A stretch of 64,000 nucleotides of DNA. It comes from Bermanella sp040371755. GTDB lineage: Bacteria; Pseudomonadota; Gammaproteobacteria; Pseudomonadales; Oceanobacteraceae. The position numbers and the translations under genes are program-made. Of this stretch, positions 26,581-35,706 are shown piece by piece. Position 1 is the first letter of the stretch. Every line of letters begins with the position of its first letter. Location of the stretch: contig NZ_BAABWE010000011.1 of the NCBI RefSeq assembly GCF_040371755.1, positions 75,490 to 139,489 of the forward strand, read 5' to 3'. The notes beneath the pieces are model-generated. The model was given only the letters and a program-made list of their open reading frames with translations, was not told the DNA's origin and did not search any database.

Positions 26581-28449
26581 ATGTTCCAGCAAATCCCCAC
26601 AAGCCGCCCACAAACACCCTTACTGGACAGCCTCGATCTGCCCAAGCAAGTGCGTGATTTAGCGGCCGACCAGCTACCTCAGCTCGCCAATGAACTGCGT
26701 GAATATTTATTGTACAGCGTAGGACAAAGCGGTGGGCATTTTGGTGCCGGTCTTGGGGTAGTTGAACTGACCATTGCCTTGCATTATGTATATAACACGC
26801 CAGACGATGTATTGGTGTGGGATGTTGGCCATCAAGCGTATCCGCACAAAGTGTTAACAGGCCGTCGCGAGCAACTGCCTAGTATTCGCCAAAAAGACGG
26901 GTTATCCCCTTTTCCTAAACGCAGTGAAAGTGAATTTGACAGCTTTGGTGTCGGCCATTCGTCTACGTCTATCAGTGCGGCACTTGGTATGGCCATCGCA
27001 GCAAAAAGTACTGGCAGCCATAAAAAAGTGGCCGCCATCATTGGCGATGGAGCGATGACCGCAGGGCAAGCATTTGAAGCGTTAAATCATGCAGGCCACA
27101 CCGATACAGACATGTTGGTCATCCTAAACGACAACGACATGTCCATCAGTGAAAACGTAGGTGGCTTAAATAAATATTTAGCCAAGTTATTAAGCTCTAA
27201 AACCTACAACAATATGCGTGAAGGCTCGCGCAAAGTGCTTAGTACCATTCCCCACATTTGGGAGCTGGCAAGTAAAACCGAAGAACATGTAAAAGGTTTT
27301 TTCACCCCAGGAATTTTCTTTGAAGAATTGGGCTTTAACTACATTGGCCCTGTGGATGGTCACGACCTAGAGGCTCTTGTGCGTACTCTTGGCAACATGC
27401 GTGATCTAAAAGGCCCGCAGTTTTTACATATTATCACCAAAAAAGGCAAAGGCTTTGCCCCTGCCGAAAAAGATCAAATCAAATACCACGCCCTGTCACC
27501 GGTTGGCGCCAGCGCTAAAAAAGCCAAAACCTTTAGTAATATTTTTGGCAAATGGGCCTGCGATACGGCCACCCTAGATAACCGTTTAATGGCCATTACC
27601 CCCGCCATGCGCGAAGGCAGTGACCTTGTTAAATTTTCTGAAAAATTTCCTGATCGCTATTTTGATGTGGCCATCGCCGAGCAACATGCGGTGACAGTAG
27701 CAGCAGGCATGGCGTGCGAAGGAGCCAAACCTGTTGTAGCCATTTACAGTACATTTTTACAACGGGCTTACGACCAATTAGTACACGATGTGGCCTTACA
27801 AAATTTAGATGTAACTTTTGCCATTGACCGTGCAGGCGTGGTGGGTGCGGATGGGCCAACCCACGCAGGGGCATACGATATTAGTTTTATGCGCTGTATT
27901 CCTAATATGGTGATTGCTTGCCCATCTGATGAAACTCAGTGCCGTTTAATGCTGAACACCTGTTATGAATTTAATGGCCCAGCAGCTGTGCGCTACCCAA
28001 GAGGCAACGCCAGCGAAGACGAAGTTACCATCACCAATGAAACCGTAGAGATTGGTAAAGGTGAGGTACTGCAACAAGGTGAACACGTTGCAATTTTGTG
28101 CTTTGGCCCATTACTGCACGAAGCTAAAAAAGCCGTGGCCATGTACAAACAAGCCTCCAGCAAACAAGTGACATTGGTGGACATGCGGTTTGTAAAACCC
28201 ATTGATGAAGCTTTATTACTGAGTATTGCTCAAAACCACCAGCACATCATTACATTAGAAGACAACGCCATCATGGGTGGAGCAGGCTCCGCTATAGATG
28301 AGTTTTATGCTGCTAATCATATTCAACCAAACCTAGTTAACTTAGGCATACCGGATGCGTATATTGAACATGGCTCCCAAGCTCAACAATGGGCAGAAAT
28401 GGGCATAGATGCAAACGGCATATTGGCTCAGCTGAATAAAATCGATTAA
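26581..28449 (+). CDS. dxs: 1-deoxy-D-xylulose-5-phosphate synthase
   Basis: Thiamine-diphosphate enzyme of 622 residues that starts the MEP isoprenoid route from pyruvate and glyceraldehyde 3-phosphate. VWDVGHQAYPHK and the ThDP motif GDGAMTAGQAFEALNHAG...NDNDMSIS lie in the N-terminal domain, IAEQHAV in the central transketolase-like domain, and the C-terminal transketolase domain has VRYPRGNA and TLEDNAIMGGAGS. All domains are intact. A terminator follows four bases after the stop. Confidence 0.97.
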   Translation: MFQQIPTSRPQTPLLDSLDLPKQVRDLAADQLPQLANELREYLLYSVGQSGGHFGAGLGVVELTIALHYVYNTPDDVLVWDVGHQAYPHKVLTGRREQLPSIRQKDGLSPFPKRSESEFDSFGVGHSSTSISAALGMAIAAKSTGSHKKVAAIIGDGAMTAGQAFEALNHAGHTDTDMLVILNDNDMSISENVGGLNKYLAKLLSSKTYNNMREGSRKVLSTIPHIWELASKTEEHVKGFFTPGIFFEELGFNYIGPVDGHDLEALVRTLGNMRDLKGPQFLHIITKKGKGFAPAEKDQIKYHALSPVGASAKKAKTFSNIFGKWACDTATLDNRLMAITPAMREGSDLVKFSEKFPDRYFDVAIAEQHAVTVAAGMACEGAKPVVAIYSTFLQRAYDQLVHDVALQNLDVTFAIDRAGVVGADGPTHAGAYDISFMRCIPNMVIACPSDETQCRLMLNTCYEFNGPAAVRYPRGNASEDEVTITNETVEIGKGEVLQQGEHVAILCFGPLLHEAKKAVAMYKQASSKQVTLVDMRFVKPIDEALLLSIAQNHQHIITLEDNAIMGGAGSAIDEFYAANHIQPNLVNLGIPDAYIEHGSQAQQWAEMGIDANGILAQLNKID

Positions 28450-28452
28450 TTT

Positions 28453-28482
28453 AAAACGCACCCATTAGTGCGTTTTTCTTTT
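28453..28482 (+). terminator. Terminator of the xseB-ispA-dxs operon
   Basis: AAAACGCAC (28453-28461) and GTGCGTTTT (28468-28476) form a 9-bp stem with a six-base loop, then a T-rich tract (TTTTTCTTTTT). Confidence 0.9.
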
Positions 28483-28530
28483 TCATTCTGTATTTTAAAT
28501 GCAAACTCATCATCAGTGAGGTGCGTCAGC

Positions 28531-28914
28531 TTGGCTCATTCATATATACGCTTAACAACTTGTTTAATCCTTTATTTATCTTGCATATGCCACAGTCATG
28601 GAAACACAACTGAGATTCAGCACTTACTGACATTTGTTAAAAACACTCAGTGTAGCTATATCCGTAACGGCACCCAACACACAGGCAAAGACGCAGTAGA
28701 GCACATTAAAAAGAAATACGATTATTTTGCAGATGACATTGAAACAACAGAAGACTTTATTCGCTTAAGCGCCACCAAAAGCACCATAAGCGGTAAACCA
28801 TACCGCGTCATCTGCGACGGTAAAACCACCAGCAGTGCTAACTGGCTATTAAATGAATTAGCGGCATTTCGTCAAAGCCAAGGGACAACGCAATCATCAT
28901 TCACTGATCACTAA
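28531..28914 (+). CDS. DUF5329 family small exported protein
   Basis: About 127 residues. After a hydrophobic leader (about residues 8-22, ending CHSHG) comes the DUF5329 core: HLLTFVKNTQCSYIRNG, AVEHIKKKYDYF, TTEDFIRLSATKS and SGKPYRVIC, with two cysteines that may pair. Function unknown; the protein should be periplasmic. No ATG is available; I choose the TTG at 28531, which has a GAGG site nine bases upstream, rather than the GTG at 28468 inside the terminator. Its last 18 bases overlap the convergent aspartic-protease gene. Confidence 0.72.
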   Translation: MAHSYIRLTTCLILYLSCICHSHGNTTEIQHLLTFVKNTQCSYIRNGTQHTGKDAVEHIKKKYDYFADDIETTEDFIRLSATKSTISGKPYRVICDGKTTSSANWLLNELAAFRQSQGTTQSSFTDH

Positions 28915-29526
28915 CTCGCCATTATCTTGCTGAATTTTAAGCTGACCTAAAAAGCTCATGCCCAATAAAGGGATATCAGGGTGGGCACCTTCAATTACGC
29001 TCACTGGTACGTTATAACGTTTGATGCCTTGCATATTTAACTCGTTCACACGAATCATAAAGTTATTCACTATGCCGCCTGCGGTTGCACTTCTTCCCTT
29101 ACGACCATTAGCATAGGCTATGCCTAATCTGCGGGCGGTTTGCCCGCTCATGGCCACAGTGGTTGCCCCTGTATCCACCAGCATTTTTACAGGTTTGCCA
29201 TTCACATTTACATTCGTGAAGTAATGGCCACGATAATCTTGTTGCAGGCGCACTTCCTTTCCCTGTGTCACGGTATAACCAGAAGCCAAAGAAGCGCCGA
29301 GCATGAGGGTTTGACGCTGGCCGTTAATTTCCACCAAGCATTGCTGGCTGTCCGCGCGTATTAAAGTGATGCCCTCTTTTTCTTCTCCGGCTTTAATGAT
29401 TAAACGCTGGCCGTCTTTCTCTAGAATAGCCATGCCCGGCATCAACCCTACCGCTTGAATATTGGCTTTTACCATCATGCTTAGCATGATTAAAACAACA
29501 GTAGTCATTATTTGCTGAACTCTCAC
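28897..29526 (-). CDS. Retropepsin-like aspartic protease, TIGR02281/clan AA type
   Basis: A 209-residue protein with a hydrophobic leader (about 6-22), a small beta-rich N-terminal part, then a single pepsin-like lobe with MLVDTGATTVAMS (active-site Asp118-Thr-Gly) and PLLGMSFLGQL near the end. Like viral retropepsins it would work as a dimer. The substrates in proteobacteria are unknown and it is probably periplasmic. The start is GTG with AAGGA nine bases upstream. Its 3' end overlaps the 3' end of the DUF5329 gene on the opposite strand. Confidence 0.82.
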   Translation of the reverse strand: MRVQQIMTTVVLIMLSMMVKANIQAVGLMPGMAILEKDGQRLIIKAGEEKEGITLIRADSQQCLVEINGQRQTLMLGASLASGYTVTQGKEVRLQQDYRGHYFTNVNVNGKPVKMLVDTGATTVAMSGQTARRLGIAYANGRKGRSATAGGIVNNFMIRVNELNMQGIKRYNVPVSVIEGAHPDIPLLGMSFLGQLKIQQDNGELVISE

Positions 29527-29560
29527 GTATACTTATCCTTATGATTACTTGAGGTGCCAC

Positions 29561-30235
29561 ATGATTTGGATTGTGCTATTGGTCATATTAGTTGGCCTAA
29601 TTTATTTACCCCAGTTTTGGGTGCAACGGATTCTCAACAAACACAGTGCCATTCGCTCGGATTTCCCCGGTACAGGTGGTGAGTTTGCCCGTCACTTAAT
29701 CAAACAACAAGGGTTGGATGTTAAGTTAGAAACCACAGAGCATGGGGACCATTATGACCCCACTAGCAAAACCGTAAGGTTAAGCAGCGCAAACTTTAAC
29801 GATAAATCTCTCACCGCAGTTGCAGTTGCCGCCCATGAGGTAGGCCACGCAATTCAGCATCAACAAGGGATGGCGCTGTTATTATTACGTGCGCCTCTGG
29901 CTAAGTTTGCGTTTTATGTGGAGAAATTAGCGCAAATAGCGTTGATCAGTACCCCTGTATTTTTAAGTTTTGTGCCAGCGGTTGGGCGAATATCCATTAT
30001 CGTCGCGATTGTGGGAATGCTAGCCAGCACATTAGTGCACCTAGTGACACTACCTGTGGAGTTTAATGCCAGTTTTTCAAAAGCATTACCCATTTTGAAA
30101 AATGGCCAATACCTGCAAACGAAAGATTATAAAAACGCCCGTAAGATATTGCTGGCCTGTGCGTTAACCTATGTATCCGCAGCATTGGCTAGCTTATTGA
30201 ATATTTGGCGTTGGTTACGCTTTATTAGGCGCTGA
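29561..30235 (+). CDS. Membrane zinc metallopeptidase, YugP/PF04298 family
   Basis: About 224 residues: an N-terminal membrane helix (about 2-16), a soluble stretch, then the zinc motif HEVGHAIQH (His92, Glu93, His96) followed by three hydrophobic segments. The order and length match the neutral zinc metallopeptidases of the YugP family. The substrate is unknown. The open frame starts with TTG at 29549; the ATG at 29561 has GAGG six bases upstream and is used. It converges with pgpA one base after its stop. Confidence 0.85.
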   Translation: MIWIVLLVILVGLIYLPQFWVQRILNKHSAIRSDFPGTGGEFARHLIKQQGLDVKLETTEHGDHYDPTSKTVRLSSANFNDKSLTAVAVAAHEVGHAIQHQQGMALLLLRAPLAKFAFYVEKLAQIALISTPVFLSFVPAVGRISIIVAIVGMLASTLVHLVTLPVEFNASFSKALPILKNGQYLQTKDYKNARKILLACALTYVSAALASLLNIWRWLRFIRR

Positions 30236-30236
30236 T

Positions 30237-30719
30237 TTACATCAGCGCGATCAAGTACACACTGGCCTGTAGTACCAACCAAGCTGCCACACCGGCCAGT
30301 ACATCGTCAATCATGATGCCAAAACCGCCACCCACTTTTTCGTCAAACCATTTGATGGGCCAAGGTTTTAAAATATCGAAAACCCTAAATAACACAAAAC
30401 CCCATATCATCCATTCAATGCCTTGTGGGGCTAAAAATAGGGTAAGCCACATGCCCATCCATTCATCGATGACGATGCCGCCGTGATCATGCACCCCTAA
30501 ATCTTTAGAAGTACGGTCACACACATAAGTACCCACCAACATAGTGATAGCAAGTACTAACAAATAAGCCCATACCGATAAATCCTGCATGGCAAACCAA
30601 TAAATGGGCAAAGCTGCAATGGTGCCTGCGGTACCCGGAGCTTTTGGCGATAAGCCACTGCCTAAACCAAAGGCCAGCATATGTACGGGGTTTGCATAAG
30701 AGGGTTTTGGTAAATTCAT
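30237..30719 (-). CDS. pgpA: Phosphatidylglycerophosphatase A
   Basis: A membrane phosphatase of about 160 residues that converts phosphatidylglycerol phosphate to phosphatidylglycerol. MLAFGLGSGLSPKAPGTAGT and the acidic VIDEWMGMW are the family signature; several hydrophobic helices follow. The longest frame begins 20 codons upstream, but the internal Met at 30719 leaves ten residues before the conserved NPVHMLAFG, close to known proteins, so I start there. Often linked with thiL, which is not here. Confidence 0.92.
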   Translation of the reverse strand: MNLPKPSYANPVHMLAFGLGSGLSPKAPGTAGTIAALPIYWFAMQDLSVWAYLLVLAITMLVGTYVCDRTSKDLGVHDHGGIVIDEWMGMWLTLFLAPQGIEWMIWGFVLFRVFDILKPWPIKWFDEKVGGGFGIMIDDVLAGVAAWLVLQASVYLIALM

Positions 30720-30849
30720 AATAAACTCAATATAAAGATGCCCAAAGTATATCGAACGCTGGCGCATTTTGCGCGGCACATGTCTTAAAATGACATTGTG
30801 AGCCTGCCTTATCTCTTTACACTGGGTACTGTTGATTCAGGATGTGATT

Positions 30850-31737
30850 ATGACATTTTCTATACAATATATTTTATTGGCCTTTGCCCCCCTATTTTTA
30901 CTGTGTATTGCCCTAGAGTTTATGTATTTACGCAAACAAGCAAATATGGACAGTGCGCGCTACACATGGATAGACACCATCAGTAACGGCACATTGGCCC
31001 TGTTACATGAAGTCAGTGACGCTTTGTTTAACGCACTTTTTGTCATGGGCATTTATTACGCTTTATATGAGTATCGGATTTTCAATATTGAAAAGTCATG
31101 GTTAAGCTTTTTAGGCTTATTTTTAATGCAGGACTTTTGTTATTACTGGTTCCATCGCGCCCATCACCGTATTCGTTATATGTGGGCCAGCCATGTGGTG
31201 CATCACAGCTCCCAACACTTGAATCTCTCCACGGCGTTTCGCCAAAGCTTTACCTATCCGTTATCCGGAATGTGGTTATTCTGGGTGCCTATCGTATTAA
31301 TGGGATTTGAACCCGAGTTGGTTTTAGGCTCAGTGCTGTTAAGTTTGGCCTATCAGTTTTTTATTCACACCCAAACCATTAAAACCCTTGGGCCTTTAGA
31401 GTGGGTTCTTAATACTCCTAGCCATCACCGCGTACACCACGCTCGTAACCCAGAGTACATAGATAAAAATTACGCTGGGGTGTTAATTATTTGGGATAAG
31501 TTGTTTGGCACATTTGTGAAAGAATGCGCTGACATTAAAATTGACTACGGCATCACTCGTCAGATTCATAGCCATAACCCTATTCGTCTCACCTTGCATG
31601 AGTGGAGCGATATGTTTAAAGATATATTCAGCGGCCATAAAACCTTGTGGCAGCGCATTGGCCACCTTTGGCGCCCACCAGAATGGCAACCCAATCCTAC
31701 TAAGCAAACTGACAAGCAACCCAGCACCCATTCTTAA
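30850..31737 (+). CDS. Sterol desaturase / fatty-acid hydroxylase family membrane enzyme (second copy)
   Basis: About 295 residues. The di-iron histidine boxes are HRAHH (102-106), HVVHH (115-119) and HHRVHH (192-197), set among four to five membrane helices. It resembles the alkylglycerol monooxygenase-like branch more than the copy at 6050-6913. A lipid hydroxylase or desaturase is likely; the substrate is unknown. The frame opens with TTG at 30832; the ATG at 30850 has AGGAT seven bases upstream and is used. Divergent from pgpA, so a role in membrane lipid metabolism is plausible. Confidence 0.85.
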   Translation: MTFSIQYILLAFAPLFLLCIALEFMYLRKQANMDSARYTWIDTISNGTLALLHEVSDALFNALFVMGIYYALYEYRIFNIEKSWLSFLGLFLMQDFCYYWFHRAHHRIRYMWASHVVHHSSQHLNLSTAFRQSFTYPLSGMWLFWVPIVLMGFEPELVLGSVLLSLAYQFFIHTQTIKTLGPLEWVLNTPSHHRVHHARNPEYIDKNYAGVLIIWDKLFGTFVKECADIKIDYGITRQIHSHNPIRLTLHEWSDMFKDIFSGHKTLWQRIGHLWRPPEWQPNPTKQTDKQPSTHS

Positions 31738-31755
31738 TTTTTAACCGATTATTTT

Positions 31756-31794
31756 GCCATAAACGCAGTTTTCACCTGCGGTTATGGCTATAAT
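31756..31794 (+). promoter_or_regulatory. Inverted repeat and -10-like box ahead of the glycosyltransferase
   Basis: GCCATAAACGCAG (31756-31768) and CTGCGGTTATGGC (31776-31788) pair with one mismatch around a seven-base loop. They are followed at once by TATAAT (31789-31794), seven bases before the ATG at 31802. The box would place the transcript start at or next to the start codon. The hairpin may be an operator or a weak terminator of the upstream gene; there is no T tract. Confidence 0.4.
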
Positions 31795-31801
31795 CCGCGC
31801 C

Positions 31802-33046
31802 ATGAAAACCCTACTTGTCATTGGCTATGTATGGCCAGAACCTAAATCATCCGCGGCCGGCAGCCGCATGTTGCAGTTAATTGAATGCTTTCAACAAGCA
31901 GGTTTTAAGGTCACCTATGCCTCACCTGCTGCCCCCAGTGAGCACGCCATTGATTACCAGCAGCATCAGATAAGCACCTGTACCATTGAGCTTAATAATG
32001 AAAGCTTCGATGAATACATCAAGCAATTACAACCCAATGTGGTGATGTTTGACCGCTTTATGATGGAAGAGCAATTTGGCTGGCGAGTAGAGAAACATTG
32101 CCCACAGGCTATTCGTATTTTAGACAGTGAAGACTTGCACTGCTTACGTTTTGCACGCCAAACCTTGGCAAAGCAACATCCTCAGCAAGTAATTAAACAC
32201 GTCAGTGATCAGAATTTATTTACCGATCAAGCTAAGCGTGAAATTGCCGCCATTTATCGTTGCGACCTGACTCTTACTATTAGCCAGTACGAAATGCAGA
32301 TATTGCAGCAGCGCTTTGGCGTACCCGCTAATATTTTGCTGTATATGCCGTTCATGTTAAAACAGATTAACGTCAACACCGATATTCCATTCCATGAACG
32401 TACGCACTTTGTCTCTATTGGTAATTTCCGTCACGAACCCAATTGGGATGCCGTACTGCAACTCAAACAAAGCATTTGGCCGTTAATTCGCAAACAATTA
32501 CCACACGCTCAGCTTCATATATTTGGTGCGTACCCGCCGAAAAAAGCCACTCAACTGCATAACGAAAAACAAGGTTTTTTAGTTAAAGGTTGGTGCGAAG
32601 ACGCGTTTAAAGAATTAAGTAAAGCCCGTGTATTACTGGCCCCATTGCGCTTTGGTGCAGGACTAAAAGGCAAATTACTGGATGCCGCTCAATGTGGCTT
32701 ACCTGCGGTCACCACCTCAATCGGAAGTGAAGGTTTATTCGATAACAATCAACCTTCCACCGCGTTAGTCAGTGACAACTTTGATCAATTTGCACAACTG
32801 GCCGTGGATTTATACCGTCATGAAACCACATGGCAACAAGCGCAAAACGCCTGCCTAACATTTTTAACAGACGGATTTGCGTGGAAAACCTACAGTCAGG
32901 CAATGATAGAGTCTTTGCATCACCTTGCTAACAACCTAGAAACTCACAGGTTAAATAACTTCACCGGCAGTATGTTGCGCCACCATACTATGAAGTCGAC
33001 TCAGTACATGGCACAGTGGATAGAAGCAAAAAATAAATTAAACTAG
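31802..33046 (+). CDS. GT-B fold glycosyltransferase (GT4-like)
   Basis: About 414 residues. The N-terminal Rossmann half opens VIGYVWPEPKSSAAGSRM, and the C-terminal half contains FVSIGNFRHEPNWDAV, LHIFGAYPP and the donor-site stretch APLRFGAGLKGKLLDAAQCGLP with GSEGL, typical of retaining GT4-like enzymes using a nucleotide sugar. The acceptor is unknown and no polysaccharide cluster surrounds it. The longest frame begins six codons earlier; I use the second ATG because a TATAAT sits just upstream of it. Its lone position suggests decoration of an envelope component. Confidence 0.82.
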   Translation: MKTLLVIGYVWPEPKSSAAGSRMLQLIECFQQAGFKVTYASPAAPSEHAIDYQQHQISTCTIELNNESFDEYIKQLQPNVVMFDRFMMEEQFGWRVEKHCPQAIRILDSEDLHCLRFARQTLAKQHPQQVIKHVSDQNLFTDQAKREIAAIYRCDLTLTISQYEMQILQQRFGVPANILLYMPFMLKQINVNTDIPFHERTHFVSIGNFRHEPNWDAVLQLKQSIWPLIRKQLPHAQLHIFGAYPPKKATQLHNEKQGFLVKGWCEDAFKELSKARVLLAPLRFGAGLKGKLLDAAQCGLPAVTTSIGSEGLFDNNQPSTALVSDNFDQFAQLAVDLYRHETTWQQAQNACLTFLTDGFAWKTYSQAMIESLHHLANNLETHRLNNFTGSMLRHHTMKSTQYMAQWIEAKNKLN

Positions 33047-33227
33047 CGCGTTTTTCGGTTACTAAATCGCGTTTCATAAATTAAATGCTACCGGCTGTAA
33101 ATTTACCCTTTATTTCCCCACCCTAGCCCATGCTGGACTATAATCTTAATAAGCATGATATGAGTCGGTTTGGCATGATCTGCTACACCTTGTTGTACGT
33201 ATCAATAGAAAAGCTAACGGAGGGCTC

Positions 33228-34052
33228 ATGCGCATTATCTTTCTATTGATCATTTGTCTGTCAATCACGAGCTGTACTTCGCAATTTGCTTATCGGCATT
33301 TAGATTGGATTATTCTATGGTACAGCGATGACTACCTAGAGCTCACGAATCAGCAAGAATCTGTGCTTGCAAAACACGTTGAAGAGTCTTTGATTTGGCA
33401 CAAATCCTCAGAGTTGCCCAAGTATCGACAGCACCTTATGGACATATCGCAAGATTTAACAGCGCTTCCGTTATCAGCCTATACTATTAATCAACATGCT
33501 CAACGCTTGCATGGTTATTGGTTTTCCCTTCGTCAACACGTGAGTGATCAATATGCACCTCTAGTCGAGAACTTATCACCAGACCAAATCGAATATTTAT
33601 TTATTAAGCTTGAACACAAAAACCAAAAGCGGCTTGACCATCTATTAGAAAACAATGCTCAAACGATACAACAAGAACGTTTAGAAAAATGGCAAGAGAT
33701 ACTAGAAGATTTTTTAGGGGAAATAACAACAGTTCAAATAACATTATTACAAGAATATTTAGAGCAAAAAACTGACACTACCGAATTACGCACTGAATAT
33801 TTACGTGAATACCAAAGCCAATTAAAGCAAACCATGTTAGTAGCAGACAATTCTACCGACCTAGCTAAACTTTTAAATAATCCAGAGTCATTTAAATCAG
33901 CCGATTACCGGCTACTAGAACAACAAAACCGAATTCTTACACATCAGTTTTTTAGTAATTTCAGCGTTCACTTAACACCGAAACAAATTGCTTTTTTACA
34001 GCAGAAAATCCGAGACTATATTTTATTTATTGATGAGGTATCTAAAACGTAA
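33228..34052 (+). CDS. DUF6279 family lipoprotein
   Basis: A 274-residue lipoprotein: lipobox LSITSC with Cys16 as the lipidation site, then a nearly all-helical, charged body beginning YRHLDWIILWYSDDYLELTNQQ, the DUF6279 signature. WIILWY and the heptad-like helices suggest a coiled-coil periplasmic protein on the inner or outer membrane. No function is known. AACGGAGGG lies about six bases upstream, a good ribosome-binding site. It is convergent with ilvA and shares the hairpin at 34061-34085. Confidence 0.78.
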   Translation: MRIIFLLIICLSITSCTSQFAYRHLDWIILWYSDDYLELTNQQESVLAKHVEESLIWHKSSELPKYRQHLMDISQDLTALPLSAYTINQHAQRLHGYWFSLRQHVSDQYAPLVENLSPDQIEYLFIKLEHKNQKRLDHLLENNAQTIQQERLEKWQEILEDFLGEITTVQITLLQEYLEQKTDTTELRTEYLREYQSQLKQTMLVADNSTDLAKLLNNPESFKSADYRLLEQQNRILTHQFFSNFSVHLTPKQIAFLQQKIRDYILFIDEVSKT

Positions 34053-34057
34053 TCATA

Positions 34058-34090
34058 AAAAAGGCGGCTCAAATATGGCCGCCTTGTCAT
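34058..34090. terminator. Bidirectional terminator between the DUF6279 gene and ilvA
   Basis: AAGGCGGC (34061-34068) and GCCGCCTT (34078-34085) form an 8-bp GC-rich stem. The minus strand continues into a clean T run, so ilvA termination is strong; the plus strand side (TTGTCATTT) is weaker. Confidence 0.85.
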
Positions 34091-35602
34091 TTATTTTAAG
34101 AAAAGCTGATACGCAGGGTTATCGCTTTCTTCCCAAAAAGGGTAAGCCACTTCATCCAAATACGATTGCAACTCTTTCTTTTCATGTTTAGGTACTTGCA
34201 AACCCACCAATACACGACCATTAGCCGCACCATGGTTGCGGTAATGAAACATAGAAATATTCCAACGCCTACCTAACTTTTTCAAGAATATTAACAATGC
34301 ACCGGGGCGCTCTGGAAATTCAAAGCGATACAGAATTTCATCACTGACAGACTCTGGTGCATGGCCACCCACCATATGACGAATATGATATTTAGAAATT
34401 TCGTTTTCGCTTAAATCTACTACGGGATAATCTTTTTGTTTCAGTTCATCCAGTAAATCTTGCTTGCCGCCATCTGTCACTTTAACGCCAACATAAATTT
34501 GAGCGGCGTCATCTCGGCCGTAGCGATAATTGAATTCAGTAATTGGGCGACGACCCAAAACATTACAAAATGTTTGGAAACTACCCGGTCTTTCAGGAAT
34601 GGTCACCGCCATTAACACTTCACGACCTTCACCCACTTCAGCCATTTCGCTCACATAACGCAAACGATCAAAGTTCATATTGGCACCGGATTCAATAGCA
34701 ATCAGTGTTTTACCTTCAATGCCAGTGCGCTCCACGTATTTTTTCAAACCTGCCACACCTAAAGCCCCTGCTGGTTCGGCCACACTGCGGGTATCATCAA
34801 AAATATCTTTTATAGCAGCACACAGCTCATCTGGCGTCACTGTAATGCACTCGTCTATATGATCTTTACATACCTGCCAAGTGTGTTTGCCAATTTGCGC
34901 AACGGCCACACCATCGGCAAAAATACCCACATGGGGCAGAGTCACACGACGGCCAGCTTTCATAGCAGCATGAAGGCACGCGCTTTCGGTACTTTCTACC
35001 GCTATCACTTTTATTTCTGGGCGTAGGTACTTTACATATGCCGCCACACCCGCAGCAATACCACCGCCGCCAACAGGCACAAAAATAGCGTGTATATCAC
35101 CCGTACACTGACGCAGCATCTCCATGGCAATGGTGCCTTGACCAGCGATGACATCTGGGTCGTCATATGGGTGAATGTAAGTCATGCCCTTTTCTTCTAC
35201 CAATTTTTGGCTATGGGCGAAGGCTTCGTCAAAGGTATCGCCATGCAATACCGCTTTCGCACCGCGAGCCCGAACTGAAGCCACTTTGATTTCAGGGGTT
35301 GTACGTGGCATGACGATAGTGGCTTTGATACCAAGCGTTTGCGCTGATAAGGCCACCCCTTGAGCATGATTACCCGCACTGGCGGTCACCACTCCTTTTG
35401 CTAATTCTTCAGGGGTTTTCTTAGAGATACAGTTATAGGCACCACGACACTTGAAGCTGTAAACCGGCTGTTCGTCTTCACGCTTAATCAGAATGGTGTT
35501 TTTTAGGCGATCACTAAGAAACTGCGCCTCAGACATGGGGGTTTCCACCGCCACATCGTACACATTGGCTTCTAATATGCGTTTTATGTAGTTATCCGCC
35601 AT
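34091..35602 (-). CDS. ilvA: Threonine ammonia-lyase, biosynthetic
   Basis: PLP enzyme of 503 residues, close to E. coli IlvA (514), converting threonine to 2-oxobutanoate for isoleucine synthesis. The PLP lysine is Lys51 in YSFKCRGAYN, and the glycine loop is VGGGGIAAGV. Two C-terminal ACT-like regulatory repeats (PERPGSFQTFCNVLG and PERPGALLIFLKKLG) show the allosteric, isoleucine-inhibited form rather than the short catabolic TdcB. Divergent from rpiA, with which it shares a short promoter region containing a 13-bp dyad. Confidence 0.96.
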   Translation of the reverse strand: MADNYIKRILEANVYDVAVETPMSEAQFLSDRLKNTILIKREDEQPVYSFKCRGAYNCISKKTPEELAKGVVTASAGNHAQGVALSAQTLGIKATIVMPRTTPEIKVASVRARGAKAVLHGDTFDEAFAHSQKLVEEKGMTYIHPYDDPDVIAGQGTIAMEMLRQCTGDIHAIFVPVGGGGIAAGVAAYVKYLRPEIKVIAVESTESACLHAAMKAGRRVTLPHVGIFADGVAVAQIGKHTWQVCKDHIDECITVTPDELCAAIKDIFDDTRSVAEPAGALGVAGLKKYVERTGIEGKTLIAIESGANMNFDRLRYVSEMAEVGEGREVLMAVTIPERPGSFQTFCNVLGRRPITEFNYRYGRDDAAQIYVGVKVTDGGKQDLLDELKQKDYPVVDLSENEISKYHIRHMVGGHAPESVSDEILYRFEFPERPGALLIFLKKLGRRWNISMFHYRNHGAANGRVLVGLQVPKHEKKELQSYLDEVAYPFWEESDNPAYQLFLK

Positions 35603-35660
35603 TACAAATCCACTTACCTATTTTAAAAAGTGCAATATTGTACCCATTTTGCCCTGTGCT

Positions 35661-35697
35661 TAGATATAATCACACCTAAATTTCGTGATTATATCTA
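35661..35697. promoter_or_regulatory. Divergent ilvA/rpiA promoter with a perfect 13-bp dyad
   Basis: TAGATATAATCAC (35661-35673) and GTGATTATATCTA (35685-35697) are perfect inverted arms with an 11-base spacer. Each arm contains TATAAT reading outward, a -10 candidate for rpiA on plus and for ilvA on minus. On the minus strand TTGGTT lies 16 bases before its -10. The symmetric layout could also be an operator. Confidence 0.55.
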
Positions 35698-35706
35698 GGT
35701 AATGCC

